A DNA stretch of 64,000 bases from assembly GCF_010725725.1 (NCBI RefSeq), contig NZ_AP022599.1:5084001-5148000 (forward strand). Direction: 5' to 3'. Below, piece after piece: positions 1 through 8,796 of the stretch (position 1 is the stretch's first letter; the number at the start of each line of letters is the position of its first letter). Below the pieces are notes generated by a model. That model was not told the DNA's origin, ran no database searches, and worked only from the letters and a program-made list of their open reading frames with translations. This stretch comes from Mycolicibacterium pulveris (lineage in GTDB: Bacteria; Actinomycetota; Actinomycetes; Mycobacteriales; Mycobacteriaceae). The position numbers and the translations under genes were made by a program.

Positions 1-648
1 ACGGTACGGCGTGAGCTCGCGGGCGAGTTTGGCGCACGTCCGCGTACGAATGTTGTGCGCGAGGGGCAGCACGCGGTTGTACCAGAGATCGCGGGCCTTC
101 TCGACGAGCTCGCCCTGCGAACCCGAGTTGTCAAGCAGCACATCGGCGATCGCGCGGCGTTGCTCTTCGGTCGCCTGCGCGGCAATGCGCGCGCGGGCAT
201 CGGCTTCATCCATGCCCCGCTTGATCAACCGGGCCACCCGTGTCTCCACAGGGGCGGTGACCACGACGACCAGCGGGAACAACGGCGCCATGCCGGTCTC
301 CACCAGCAGAGGGATGTCCTCCACCACCACGGTGTCCTCCGACACCGCGGCGATGATCTCCTCGCGCCGCTTTCCGACAAGCGGATGCACGATCTCGTTC
401 AACAGCGCGCGGGATTTGTCGTCCCGAAACGCCTTGGCGGCCAGCGCGGGCCGGTTCAGGGCGCCGTGGGGCAACAGGATGTCCTCGCCGAACGCCTCGA
501 CCAGCTGCTTGAGCCCCTCCGTACCGGGCTCGACCACTTCCCTCGCGATGACGTCACCGTCGACGATGACGCCGCCGCACTCGCTGAACACAGCGGACAC
601 CGTTGACTTGCCGGCGCCGATCCCGCCGGTCAGACCGATGCGCAGCAT
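1..648 (-). CDS. coaE: Dephospho-CoA kinase, 3' end cut by window edge
   Basis: Catalyses the last step of coenzyme A synthesis, phosphorylation of dephospho-CoA. The ATG at 648 opens MLRIGLTGGIGAGKSTVSA, an N-terminal P-loop (GGIGAGKS) typical of CoaE. The frame stays open for 216 codons to the window edge. Mycobacterial CoaE carries an additional C-terminal GrpB-like domain, so about half the protein probably lies outside; this is inferred from the family. The gene follows rpsA with only 18 bases between them, the same rpsA-coaE pairing as in M. tuberculosis (Rv1630-Rv1631), so the two are probably co-transcribed. Confidence 0.93.
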   Translation of the reverse strand, partial: MLRIGLTGGIGAGKSTVSAVFSECGGVIVDGDVIAREVVEPGTEGLKQLVEAFGEDILLPHGALNRPALAAKAFRDDKSRALLNEIVHPLVGKRREEIIAAVSEDTVVVEDIPLLVETGMAPLFPLVVVVTAPVETRVARLIKRGMDEADARARIAAQATEEQRRAIADVLLDNSGSQGELVEKARDLWYNRVLPLAHNIRTRTCAKLARELTPYR

Positions 649-666
649 CGCTGGGGAGCTACCGCG

Positions 667-2112
667 TCAGGCGGAGCCGGCGAGCTTCTCCCGCAGCGCC
701 GCGAGTTGCTCGTCGCTGGCCAGCGAGCCGCCGGCAGGAGCATCCTCGCCGCGCGAGGTGCCGTTGGCGGCCGACGGGTTGGCCGCCTCCTCCGCCTCGG
801 CAGCGGCGAACTTCTCCATCTGCGCGGTGTGCATCTTGTGCCTGCGCTCGGCCTCGGCGTAGCGGGCCTCCCACTCCTCACGCTGCTTCTCGAAACCCTC
901 GAGCCATTCGTTGGTCTCGGGATCGAAGCCCTCGGGGAAGATGTAGTTGCCCTGCTCGTCGTAGCTGTCGGCCATGCCGTACTTGCTCGGGTCGAACTCT
1001 TCGAGGTAGTCCTCGTTGGCCTGCTTGAGGCTCAGGGAGATCCGGCGACGCTCCAGGTCGATGTCGATGACCTTGACCATCGCGTCGTCGCCGACCTGCA
1101 CCACCTGGTCGGGCACCTCGACGTGGCGTTCGGACAGCTCGGAGATGTGCACCAGGCCCTCGATGCCCTCCTCGACGCGCACGAACGCACCGAACGGCAC
1201 CAGCTTGGTGACCTTGCCGGGCACGATCTGGCCGATCGCGTGGGTGCGGGCGAAGTGACGCCACGGATCTTCCTGGGTCGCCTTCAGCGACAACGAAACC
1301 CGCTCGCGGTCCATGTCGACGTCGAGCACCTCGACGGTGACCTCGTCGCCCACCTGGACCACCTCGGATGGGTGGTCGATGTGCTTCCAGGACAGCTCGG
1401 AGACGTGCACCAGGCCGTCCACACCGCCGAGGTCGACGAACGCGCCGAAGTTGACGATGCTGCTGACCACGCCCTTGCGGATGGCGCCCTTCTGCAGCTG
1501 GTTGAGGAACTCGCTGCGCACCTCGGACTGGGTCTGCTCCAGCCAGGCGCGGCGGCTCAGCACCACGTTGTTGCGGTTCTTGTCCAGCTCGATGATCTTG
1601 GCCTCGATCTCTCGGCCGATATACGGCTGCAGATCGCGAACCCGGCGCATCTCGACCAGCGAGGCCGGCAGGAAGCCGCGCAGGCCGATGTCGAGGATCA
1701 GGCCGCCCTTGACGACCTCGATGACGATGCCCTTGACGGCCTCGTCCTTCTCTTTGAGCTCTTCGATGGTGCCCCAGGCACGCTCGTACTGAGCGCGCTT
1801 CTTGGACAGGATCAACCGGCCTTCCTTGTCCTCCTTGGTGAGGACCAGGGCTTCGACCTCATCGCCCACGGAAACGACCTCGTTGGGGTCGACGTCGTGC
1901 TTGATGGAAAGTTCACGGGACGGGATGACGCCTTCGGTTTTGTAACCGATGTCGAGCAGGACTTCGTCGCGGTCAACCTTGACGATCGTCCCTTCGACGA
2001 TGTCGCCATCGTTGAAGTATTTGATGGTTTTGTCGATGGCGGCGAGAAAGTCCTCGCTCGAGCCGATGTCGTTGACGGCTACTTGGGGCGAGGTGACGGA
2101 GGGACTTGGCAT
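667..2112 (-). CDS. rpsA: 30S ribosomal protein S1
   Basis: Ribosomal protein S1, which binds mRNA on the 30S subunit during initiation; in mycobacteria it is also discussed in connection with trans-translation and pyrazinamide. The 481 residues hold four S1/OB-fold repeats at roughly 34-105, 120-190, 205-278 and 290-365 (for example GAFVDLGGVDGLVHVSELSW and GAFVRVEEGIEGLVHISEL), then a charged tail without the further repeats of E. coli S1. The chosen start is MPSPSVTSPQVAVND, which matches mycobacterial RpsA; the frame is open seven codons further upstream, but that extension (MSGATHH) is not expected. Near-identity to M. tuberculosis RpsA is recalled, not searched. Confidence 0.97.
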   Translation of the reverse strand: MPSPSVTSPQVAVNDIGSSEDFLAAIDKTIKYFNDGDIVEGTIVKVDRDEVLLDIGYKTEGVIPSRELSIKHDVDPNEVVSVGDEVEALVLTKEDKEGRLILSKKRAQYERAWGTIEELKEKDEAVKGIVIEVVKGGLILDIGLRGFLPASLVEMRRVRDLQPYIGREIEAKIIELDKNRNNVVLSRRAWLEQTQSEVRSEFLNQLQKGAIRKGVVSSIVNFGAFVDLGGVDGLVHVSELSWKHIDHPSEVVQVGDEVTVEVLDVDMDRERVSLSLKATQEDPWRHFARTHAIGQIVPGKVTKLVPFGAFVRVEEGIEGLVHISELSERHVEVPDQVVQVGDDAMVKVIDIDLERRRISLSLKQANEDYLEEFDPSKYGMADSYDEQGNYIFPEGFDPETNEWLEGFEKQREEWEARYAEAERRHKMHTAQMEKFAAAEAEEAANPSAANGTSRGEDAPAGGSLASDEQLAALREKLAGSA

Positions 2113-2217
2113 GTGGTGGGTTGCTCCGGACAAGTTTGGTCGTAGGGACTAGGACGTTGAGTTATCTGTAATACCCGCCACGGATCATCCGTAAGCCAAT
2201 GCGCAAAACCCATGGAC

Positions 2218-2238
2218 GAGTACCCGTCGAGGGTACTC
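2218..2238 (-). terminator. Hairpin downstream of the ThrE-type gene
   Basis: A perfect 8-bp inverted repeat, GAGTACCC-N5-GGGTACTC, lies 28 bases past the stop codon of the exporter gene and about 105 bases before the rpsA start. The four-T run on the minus strand comes only about a dozen bases later, so it is not a canonical U-tract terminator. Mycobacterial terminators often lack a U-tract. It could equally be a 5' structure acting on rpsA. Confidence 0.45.
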
Positions 2239-2265
2239 GACTGACTCCACGCTGGACAAACCCGG

Positions 2266-3483
2266 TCAGCTGTGGCGGCGCCGGATCATCTGCCACAGCA
2301 CGAAACCGGTCTGCAGGCCGATGGCCACCGAGAACATCGAGATGAACGTGACGCCGAGGGCGGAGTCACCGTCGGCGCCGAACAACTCGGCAATTCCGAT
2401 CAGCCCCATCGAACCCGGCACCAACAGCCAGAACCCGGGCAGGATCATCGTGATCGCAGGCGGCGCCGTGGGCCGGCGGGACAGCGTCAACGCGCCGAGA
2501 GTCAACACCAGACCACCGCAGAACCCGCTGGCGTAGCTGCCCAGCAGAAGATCACCCAGGTACTGGGCGATATACGCGGCGTAGGCGACGAACAGCAGCC
2601 ACGGGAAGAACGACATCGGCGGGCCGAGGAACAGCATGACCCCGACCGCATACACCGCCACCCCCACCCACGGCGCCCACGGACCCAGCTTGTTCAGCGG
2701 ACTGGAGGTGAGGTTGGCGGTGTCCTCGCCGAGCAGTTGCACGGCGATCAGGATGCCGAAGACCAGCTGTGCCAGCTGGATGAAGCCGCTGACCAGACGA
2801 CTGGATCCGGAGATCGTGTCGCGCGAGGTGAGCTCGATGACCGCCAGCGTGATGGCGGCACCGGGCAGGAACATCGCCAGCGGGGGAATCAGGGCGCGCA
2901 GACCGATGTGGTCGAGGCCGAGGTGTTCGGCCACGGCGATGCTGACCGTGGCCACAGTGAAGGCGCTGATCACCGGGACCAGCTGGGCGCCGACACCGAA
3001 TCGTCGCCCCACAACGGCGATGAGACCCACCATCAGCCCCAGTACGGTGGCACCCAGCAGGTTCAGCGGCGTCGGTTCCAACACCAGCCCGAGGCCCGCG
3101 CTCCACACGCCGTAGCCGAGCACGGTCACCCACTCGGGATAGCGGGCGGGCATCGCCAGAATGTCGTCCAGCCTGGTGTTGCCCTCGGCCGGATCGACGT
3201 GGCCACGCATGGTGGCCGACACCAGCCGCGCCAGCGGGAAAGTCTGATCGAACCGCAGATCGGTGTCCAGGTGCGCCGATTTCATCGTCGTCCCCGAGCC
3301 GGTGGCCGGGCCGACGACCTGCACGGTGTTGGGTAGGGCCAGGAAGTCGTTGGGCACGCTGTAGGCGGCGGACGCGCGCTCGAGCATCTGCCGGATCAGG
3401 GTGACCGGGTAGTTTGCCGCGCCCATGGCCGAGCCCAGCCGAGCCAGAAATCGAATCTGCTGGTCAGTCGGTGCGGTATCCAT
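2266..3483 (-). CDS. ThrE-type threonine/serine exporter family membrane protein
   Basis: Integral membrane protein of the ThrE family (N-terminal DUF1212/ThrE domain plus ThrE_2-type C-terminal domain), whose corynebacterial founder exports threonine and serine by proton antiport. The 405 residues start with a soluble segment of about 120 residues (FLARLGSAMGAANYPVTLIR, then MKSAHLDTDLRFDQ), followed by about ten hydrophobic segments, including the conserved-looking LFLGPPMSFFPWLLFVAY. The gene starts 13 bases after polA ends. In M. tuberculosis, as I recall, rpsA and polA are adjacent, so this gene looks like an insertion into, or a loss from, a core cluster. The transported substrate cannot be read from sequence. 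Confidence 0.8.
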   Translation of the reverse strand: MDTAPTDQQIRFLARLGSAMGAANYPVTLIRQMLERASAAYSVPNDFLALPNTVQVVGPATGSGTTMKSAHLDTDLRFDQTFPLARLVSATMRGHVDPAEGNTRLDDILAMPARYPEWVTVLGYGVWSAGLGLVLEPTPLNLLGATVLGLMVGLIAVVGRRFGVGAQLVPVISAFTVATVSIAVAEHLGLDHIGLRALIPPLAMFLPGAAITLAVIELTSRDTISGSSRLVSGFIQLAQLVFGILIAVQLLGEDTANLTSSPLNKLGPWAPWVGVAVYAVGVMLFLGPPMSFFPWLLFVAYAAYIAQYLGDLLLGSYASGFCGGLVLTLGALTLSRRPTAPPAITMILPGFWLLVPGSMGLIGIAELFGADGDSALGVTFISMFSVAIGLQTGFVLWQMIRRRHS

Positions 3484-3495
3484 GAGTCTCAGGCG

Positions 3496-6228
3496 TTAGT
3501 GGGCCGCCGAGTCCCACGTCCGGCCGAACCCGACCGAGATCTCCAGCGGAACATCCAACGGATGGGCGCTGCCCATCTGTTCGCGGACCAGCTTCTCCAG
3601 GGTGTCGCGCTCGTCCGGTGCCACCTCGAACAGCAGCTCGTCGTGCACTTGCAGCAGCATCCGCGACTGCAACCCGGTGTCCTTGAGCACCTTGTCGACG
3701 TTGATCATCGCCTTCTTGATGATGTCGGCGGCGCTGCCCTGGATCGGAGCGTTGAGCGCGGCGCGTTCCGCGGCCTCGCGGACCTGCCGGTTGCTGCTGT
3801 CCAGTTCCGGCAGATACCGCCGCCGGCCGAACACCGTGGAGGTGAAGCCATCCTTACGGGCCTGGTCGACGACGTCGCGCAGGTAGTCGCGGATGCCGCC
3901 GAACCGGTCGAAGTACTGCTCCATCTGCACCTTGGCTTCCTCGGTGGAGATCTTGAGCTGAGCGGCCAACCCGTAGGCGCTCAAGCCGTAGGCCAGGCCG
4001 TAGGACATCGCCTTGACCCGGCGCCGCAGCTCCGGCGTGACCTCGTCGATCGGCACGTCGAACGCGCGCGACGCCACGAACGAGTGCAGGTCCTCGCCGG
4101 TGCGAAACGCCTCGATCAGGCCCTCGTCCTTGGACAGGTGCGCCATGATGCGCATCTCGATCTGGCTGTAGTCCGCCGTCATCAGCTCCGCGAAACCGTT
4201 GCCGACGACGAACGCGTCGCGGATGCGCCTGCCCGCCTCGGTGCGGATCGGGATGTTCTGCAGGTTGGGATCCGTCGACGACAACCGGCCGGTGGCGGCG
4301 ATGGTCTGGTTGAACGTGGTGTGGATGCGTCCATCGGAGGCCACCGCGTTCAGCAGTCCGTCGACGGTGACCTTCAGTCGGGTGGCGTCGCGGTGGGCCA
4401 GCAGATGCTGCAGGAAGGGGTGGCCGGTCTTCTCGAAAAGGCTCTGCAGCGCGTCGGCGTCGGTGGTGTACCCGGTCTTGGTGCGCTTGGTCTTCGGCAT
4501 CTCCAGCTCGTCGAACAGCACCACCTGCAGCTGTTTGGGCGAGCCGAGGTTGATCTGCTTGCCGATCACCGCGTACGCGGCCTCCGCCGCATCACGAATG
4601 TGGTCGGCGAAGTCGCTTTGCAGCTCGCCGAGCCGGTCCAGGTCGACGGCGATGCCAGCGGTCTCCATTTCGGCCAGCACCCGCTGCACCGGAAGTTCCA
4701 TGTTGCTCAGCAGTGCCAGCGAGTCGATCCGTGCGAGCTCCTCGTCGAGCGCGTCGGCGAGATCCATCACCGCGCTCGCCCGCAGGATCAGCGTCTGGAC
4801 CGCCTGGTCGTCAGGGCCGTCGCCGTCGTCAAGTAACGAAAGTTGCTGCTGCTCAGGGTTTTCCGCGCGTAGCTCGCGCTTCAAGTACCGCAGCGACAGG
4901 TCGTCGAGTGTGAAGCTGCGCTGCCCGGGGCGCACGAGGTAGGCGGCAAGCGCGGTGTCCGACGTGACGCCCGCGAGTTTCCAGCCGCGGCCTTCCAGAT
5001 CGTGCATCGCGAGCTTGGCCTCGTGCAGCGCCTTGGGCACGCCGGGGTCGGCCAGCCAGGACGCCAGTGCAGCTTCGTCTTCGGGTGTCAGCGTGGCGGT
5101 GTCGATGTAGCGTCCGTCGCCGTCGGGGGCGACGATGGCCAGCGCGGTGGCGTCGCTGTCGAAGGCCTTATGCGTGCCCACCACGGCCAGCCCGAACCGC
5201 TTACCCAGGCTGTGTTCGGTCAGCCAGGTGGCCAGTTCGCCCGGTTCGAGCGCCCCGCCGCGGACCTCGAAGCCCTGGTCGACCTCGGGATCTGCGGATG
5301 CCAGCGTCTCGAACAACCGGTCGCGCAGCACCCGGAACTCGAGATCGTCGAACAGCCGGTGGATCTGGTCCCGGTTCCACGGCTGCATGCGCAGCGTGTC
5401 GGGGGTCTGCGCCAGCGGCACGTCCTTGACCAGGTCGGTCAGCTCCCGGTTGAGCACCACGCTGGACAGGTTGGCCCGCAGCGCGTCGCCGACCTTGCCC
5501 TTCACGGCGTCGACGTTGTCGACCAGCCCTTGCAGCGAACCGTATTCGGCGATCCACTTCGTCGCCGTCTTCTCCCCGACGCCGGGAATACCCGGCAGGT
5601 TGTCGCTGGGATCGCCGCGCAGCGCCGCGAAGTCCGGGTACTGCTGCGGGGTCAGCCCGTACTTCTCGCGCACGCCCTCCGGTGTGAATCGGGTGAGCTC
5701 GCTGACTCCCTTGCGCGGGTACAGCACCGTGACGTTGTCGCTGACCAGCTGCAGTGAGTCACGGTCGCCGGTGACGACGAGCACGCGGTATCCGGCTTCC
5801 TCGGCCTGGGTGGCCAGGGTGGCGATGATGTCGTCGGCTTCGTAACCGGGTTCGGCCAGCACGGTGATGCCGAGCGCGCCGAGCACCTCCTTGGTGATGT
5901 CGATCTGGCCGCGAAACTCATCGGGCGTCTTTGACCGGCCGGCCTTGTACTCGGGGTACTTGTCGGCCCGAAACGTCTGCCGCGACACGTCGAACGCCGC
6001 CGCGATGTGGGTGGGTTGTTCGTCGCGAAGCAGGTTGATCAGCATCGCGGTGAAGCCGTACACCGCGTTGGTGGTCAGCCCGCCCCTGGTCTTGAAGTTC
6101 TCCGCGGGCAGCGCGTAAAACGCCCGGTATGCCAGCGAATTGCCGTCCAGCAGCATCAGTGTCGGCTTCTGTTCGGCGGCAGGAGCCGAACCGGTCTTCT
6201 TGTCGGTGGCGGTGCTGGTTGGGCTCAC
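3496..6228 (-). CDS. polA: DNA polymerase I
   Basis: Repair and Okazaki-fragment polymerase with 5'-3' exonuclease activity. In the 910 residues the N-terminal flap/5' nuclease domain (about 20-310) shows LMLLDGNSLAYRAFYALP, YEADDIIAT, VTGDRDSLQLV and GIPGVGEKTA. The middle domain (about 330-500) lacks the usual 3'-5' exonuclease acidic motifs, as in other mycobacterial PolA. The polymerase domain holds motif A (DYSQIEMRIMAHLSKD, Asp686), motif B (RRRVKAMSYGLAYGLS) and motif C (LLQVHDELLFEV, His862-Asp863). The ATG at 6228 gives MSPTSTATDKKTG ahead of the conserved region. Confidence 0.97.
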   Translation of the reverse strand: MSPTSTATDKKTGSAPAAEQKPTLMLLDGNSLAYRAFYALPAENFKTRGGLTTNAVYGFTAMLINLLRDEQPTHIAAAFDVSRQTFRADKYPEYKAGRSKTPDEFRGQIDITKEVLGALGITVLAEPGYEADDIIATLATQAEEAGYRVLVVTGDRDSLQLVSDNVTVLYPRKGVSELTRFTPEGVREKYGLTPQQYPDFAALRGDPSDNLPGIPGVGEKTATKWIAEYGSLQGLVDNVDAVKGKVGDALRANLSSVVLNRELTDLVKDVPLAQTPDTLRMQPWNRDQIHRLFDDLEFRVLRDRLFETLASADPEVDQGFEVRGGALEPGELATWLTEHSLGKRFGLAVVGTHKAFDSDATALAIVAPDGDGRYIDTATLTPEDEAALASWLADPGVPKALHEAKLAMHDLEGRGWKLAGVTSDTALAAYLVRPGQRSFTLDDLSLRYLKRELRAENPEQQQLSLLDDGDGPDDQAVQTLILRASAVMDLADALDEELARIDSLALLSNMELPVQRVLAEMETAGIAVDLDRLGELQSDFADHIRDAAEAAYAVIGKQINLGSPKQLQVVLFDELEMPKTKRTKTGYTTDADALQSLFEKTGHPFLQHLLAHRDATRLKVTVDGLLNAVASDGRIHTTFNQTIAATGRLSSTDPNLQNIPIRTEAGRRIRDAFVVGNGFAELMTADYSQIEMRIMAHLSKDEGLIEAFRTGEDLHSFVASRAFDVPIDEVTPELRRRVKAMSYGLAYGLSAYGLAAQLKISTEEAKVQMEQYFDRFGGIRDYLRDVVDQARKDGFTSTVFGRRRYLPELDSSNRQVREAAERAALNAPIQGSAADIIKKAMINVDKVLKDTGLQSRMLLQVHDELLFEVAPDERDTLEKLVREQMGSAHPLDVPLEISVGFGRTWDSAAH

Positions 6229-6280
6229 GGCCTTACTCTATGCACCGCGTGTGACAAGCAGTAGGCACCCTCGAAAGCCC

Positions 6281-6304
6281 TCAGAAGCTCAGAAGCTCAG
6301 AAGC
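6281..6304. repeat. Triple perfect octamer TCAGAAGC at a stop codon
   Basis: Three head-to-tail perfect copies of the octamer TCAGAAGC on the plus strand. The copy at 6297-6304 supplies the TGA stop of the small minus-strand gene that ends at 6297. An 8-base unit is not a multiple of three, so gain or loss of copies downstream of the stop does not affect the protein, while slippage into the first copy would. Confidence 0.85.
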
Positions 6305-6665
6305 CGAGCAACATGCGGAACTGCTGACCGACCTCCACCGACTGGCCGATGCGCACCGCCCAGCCGTCGAACGCGGCCTTGGTCTCCCCGGGATGCCATC
6401 CGAGTTCCTTGGCGACGCGGATCATTCCGGCCTGATCGACGATCCCGCGTGCCTGCGCCTCCCTGGCGAGCCTGGCGTAGTCCTGTAGTGAGATGCCGTG
6501 GATCGGCTGCCAGATCGGATCTTCGGCGCCGCGGGAGCGGGTCGAGGGCCCGGCCAATGCTGCGAGGTCGATCGGTCCTGCGGTCCGCGCGTCGACGGAC
6601 GGCAACGAGATCGGCGCCTCTTTTCGCTTTCCGACACGACGCCCCATCGCTTCACCGGCCCTCAT
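6297..6665 (-). CDS. Small protein of unknown function
   Basis: I do not recognise this protein. It is about 122 residues, basic at the N-terminus (MGRRVGKRKEAP) with no signal peptide or membrane segment, and ends in a compact-looking region with WQPIHGISLQDYARLAREA and AKELGWHPGETKAAFDGWAV. Codon use is strongly GC3-biased like its neighbours, which supports real coding. The start is uncertain: ATG at 6665 follows a G-rich stretch, while ATG at 6647 follows GGTGAA at short spacing. It lies head-to-head with the DUF35/thiolase pair and 68 bases upstream of polA on the same strand. Confidence 0.65.
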   Translation of the reverse strand: MRAGEAMGRRVGKRKEAPISLPSVDARTAGPIDLAALAGPSTRSRGAEDPIWQPIHGISLQDYARLAREAQARGIVDQAGMIRVAKELGWHPGETKAAFDGWAVRIGQSVEVGQQFRMLLGF

Positions 6666-6830
6666 CTGCCCGCCCCCGGATCGTGATGTATGGGCGGACG
6701 CTACCTGGATTACCCGCATTTACGGTGCAGAATCGCCGAGGCCGCCGTTCGGCGTCCCCCGCGCCAACGGCCCGGCGCGGAACTGGAACACGTTTCAGGT
6801 TGGCCGCTCGGGGTCGGTAGGCTGACCGGC

Positions 6831-7271
6831 GTGTCCGCAGCCTCTACTCAGCCCGCCATCGACGGGTGGTTCGCCACCGACGAGTCCGGCGCCCCCTATC
6901 TGATCGGCAGCAAATGCCATCGGTGCGGAACCTATGTGTTCCCGCCGCGCACGAACAATTGCCCGAACCCCACATGTGACGGCGACGAGCTGGCGCAGGT
7001 GCCGCTGTCTCGGCGTGGCACCCTGTGGAGTTACACGGAGAACCGCTATCCGCCGCCCGCGCCCTATCCGGCGCCCGACCCGTTCGAACCGTTCGCCATC
7101 GCGGCCGTGCAGCTGGCCGACGAGGGCATGATCATCTTGGGCAAAGTGGTGGAAGGCACGTTGGCCGAACATCTCAAGGTGGGCATGGAGATGGAGCTGA
7201 CCACCATGCCCCTGTACGTCGACGATGACGGCGTCGAGCGCGTCGTGTACGCATGGAGGATCGCCCGATGA
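6831..7271 (+). CDS. DUF35 zinc-ribbon/OB-fold protein, thiolase partner
   Basis: Small (146 residue) ChsH2/DUF35-type protein: an N-terminal rubredoxin-like zinc ribbon with four cysteines (Cys29, Cys32, Cys44, Cys49 in CHRCG and CPNPTC) followed by an OB fold. Such proteins bind acyl-CoA or partner non-decarboxylating thiolases and aldolases in lipid metabolism. The start is the GTG at 6831 (reading VSAASTQPAI); the frame is open further upstream, but that part is not protein-like. Its stop overlaps the next gene's ATG (ATGA at 7268), so the two are translationally coupled. The pair corresponds to Rv1628c-Rv1627c beside polA in M. tuberculosis. Confidence 0.9.
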   Translation: MSAASTQPAIDGWFATDESGAPYLIGSKCHRCGTYVFPPRTNNCPNPTCDGDELAQVPLSRRGTLWSYTENRYPPPAPYPAPDPFEPFAIAAVQLADEGMIILGKVVEGTLAEHLKVGMEMELTTMPLYVDDDGVERVVYAWRIAR

Positions 7272-8467
7272 GCCCAGAACCGCTCTACATCCTCGGCGCG
7301 GGCATGCACCCGTGGGGCAAGTGGGGTAACGACTTCACCGAGTACGGCGTGGTCGCCGCCCGTGCCGCGCTGGCCGAGGCCGGCTTGGAGTGGCCGCAGA
7401 TTCAGATGGTGGCGGGCGCCGACACCATCCGGAACGGCTACCCCGGCTTCATCGCCGGCTCGACGTTCGCCCAGAAGCTCGGCTGGAACGGCGTTCCGGT
7501 GTCCTCGTCGTACGCGGCGTGTGCCAGCGGCTCGCAGGCCCTGCAGAGCGCGCGGGCCCACATTCTGGCGGGCTTCTGCGACGTCGCACTGGTGGTCGGC
7601 GCGGACACGACGCCCAAGGGGGCGTTCGCACCCGTCGGCGGGGAACGCAAGAACGACCCGGACTGGCAGCGCTTCCACCTCATCGGCGCGATGAACCCGG
7701 TGTACTTCGCGCTGCTGGCCCGTCGCCGAATGGATCTCTACGGCGCGACGGCCGAGGATTTCGCCCAGGTCAAGGTGAAGAACTCGCGGCACGGCCTGCA
7801 GAACCCAAATGCGCGCTACCGCAAGGAATCCGCTGTCGACGATGTGTTGGCGAGCCCGATGGTCGCCGACCCGCTGCGGCAGCTGGACATCTGTGCGACG
7901 TCTGACGGTGCGGCGGCGCTGATCGTGGCGAGCAAGGCGTTCGCGCAGAAACACCTCGGCTCGCTCGACGGGGTACCGTCGGTGCGGGCGGTGAGCACGG
8001 TGACGCCGCGTTATCCCCAGCACCTTCCCGAATTGCCGGATATCGCAACGGATTCCACCGCCGCGGTGGCTGCGCCGCAGCGAGTGTTCAAGGACCAGAT
8101 CCTCGACGCCGCGTACGCCGAGGCCGGTATCGGTCCCGAGGACGTGAACCTCGCCGAGGTATACGACCTGTCCACCGCGCTGGAGCTCGATTGGTACGAG
8201 CATCTCGGCCTGTGCGCCAAGGGTGAGGCCGAACAGTTGTTGCGCAGCGGCGCGACGACGATCGGCGGCAAGGTCCCGGTCAACCCCTCTGGCGGCCTGT
8301 CGTGCTTCGGCGAGGCGATTCCGGCGCAGGCCATCGCGCAGGTCTGCGAGCTCACCTGGCAGCTGCGGGGTCAGGCCACCGGTCGACAGGTCGAGGGCGC
8401 GAAGGTCGGGGTCACCGCGAACCAGGGCCTGTTCGGTCACGGCTCGTCGGTGATCGTCGCCCGATAG
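7268..8467 (+). CDS. Thiolase-like lipid-transfer protein (SCP-x thiolase type)
   Basis: Thiolase-superfamily protein of 399 residues, annotated in relatives as lipid carrier protein or acetyl-CoA acetyltransferase. The N-terminal half has the nucleophilic-cysteine region SSSYAACASGSQALQSARAH; the C-terminal half has NPSGGLSCFGEAIPAQ and ends ANQGLFGHGSSVIVAR. The start is the ATG at 7268 within the ATGA overlap with the DUF35 gene; an ATG five codons upstream is in frame but less likely. The probable role is an acyl-CoA or sterol-side-chain step in concert with the DUF35 partner. The exact substrate is unknown. Confidence 0.88.
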   Translation: MSPEPLYILGAGMHPWGKWGNDFTEYGVVAARAALAEAGLEWPQIQMVAGADTIRNGYPGFIAGSTFAQKLGWNGVPVSSSYAACASGSQALQSARAHILAGFCDVALVVGADTTPKGAFAPVGGERKNDPDWQRFHLIGAMNPVYFALLARRRMDLYGATAEDFAQVKVKNSRHGLQNPNARYRKESAVDDVLASPMVADPLRQLDICATSDGAAALIVASKAFAQKHLGSLDGVPSVRAVSTVTPRYPQHLPELPDIATDSTAAVAAPQRVFKDQILDAAYAEAGIGPEDVNLAEVYDLSTALELDWYEHLGLCAKGEAEQLLRSGATTIGGKVPVNPSGGLSCFGEAIPAQAIAQVCELTWQLRGQATGRQVEGAKVGVTANQGLFGHGSSVIVAR

Positions 8468-8495
8468 CCCCCTCCCCTTCTTTCGGCGAGCGTGC

Positions 8496-8756
8496 GTGTC
8501 TGAGGCCGACACACCGGGTTCCGCGGCGAGTTCGCGCACGGTCGTGGTGCGGGTCAAGCCGGGCAGCCGAAAGGGACCGTTGGTGGAAACCGGCGACGAC
8601 GGCTCGTTGACGATCTACGTCAAGGAGCGCGCCGTCGACGGCAAGGCCAACGAGGCCGTCGTCAAGGTGCTGGCGCGTCACCTCGGCGTCGCGCCCAGCC
8701 GGGTGCGGCTGGTGTCGGGTAGGACGGCGCGGATCAAACGCTTCCGGATCGACTAG
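8496..8756 (+). CDS. DUF167 (YggU/UPF0235) family protein
   Basis: Compact 86-residue protein with the DUF167 hallmark: VVVRVKPGSRKGPLVETGDD, then LTIYVKERAVDGKANEAVVK and VRLVSGRTARIKRFRID. The family has a known alpha/beta fold but no settled function. The GTG at 8496 is the only reasonable upstream start, and it lies at the end of an 11-mer (GCGAGCGTGCG) that recurs just after the gene. The gene is 28 bases behind the thiolase-like gene and convergent with the liv cluster. Confidence 0.85.
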   Translation: MSEADTPGSAASSRTVVVRVKPGSRKGPLVETGDDGSLTIYVKERAVDGKANEAVVKVLARHLGVAPSRVRLVSGRTARIKRFRID

Positions 8757-8796
8757 CGCCGCAGCGAGCGTGCGCAGACTCGCGGGCAAAGCGGGC

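Noticed and set aside
706..2145. Long plus-strand open frame (479 codons) opposite rpsA
   Set aside because: Antisense shadow of a highly conserved gene; low-complexity Leu/Asp/Val composition and no family resemblance.
3499..4836. 445-codon plus-strand frame opposite polA
   Set aside because: Antisense of conserved polymerase motifs; composition not protein-like.
7064..8557. 497-codon minus-strand frame opposite the thiolase-like gene
   Set aside because: Arg/Gly/Ala-rich shadow; the plus strand has recognised thiolase motifs throughout.
8486..8774. Direct repeat GCGAGCGTGCG at 8486 and 8764 flanking the DUF167 gene
   Set aside because: Only 11 bases, of a GC-rich type common in mycobacterial intergenic DNA; not enough for a mobile element.
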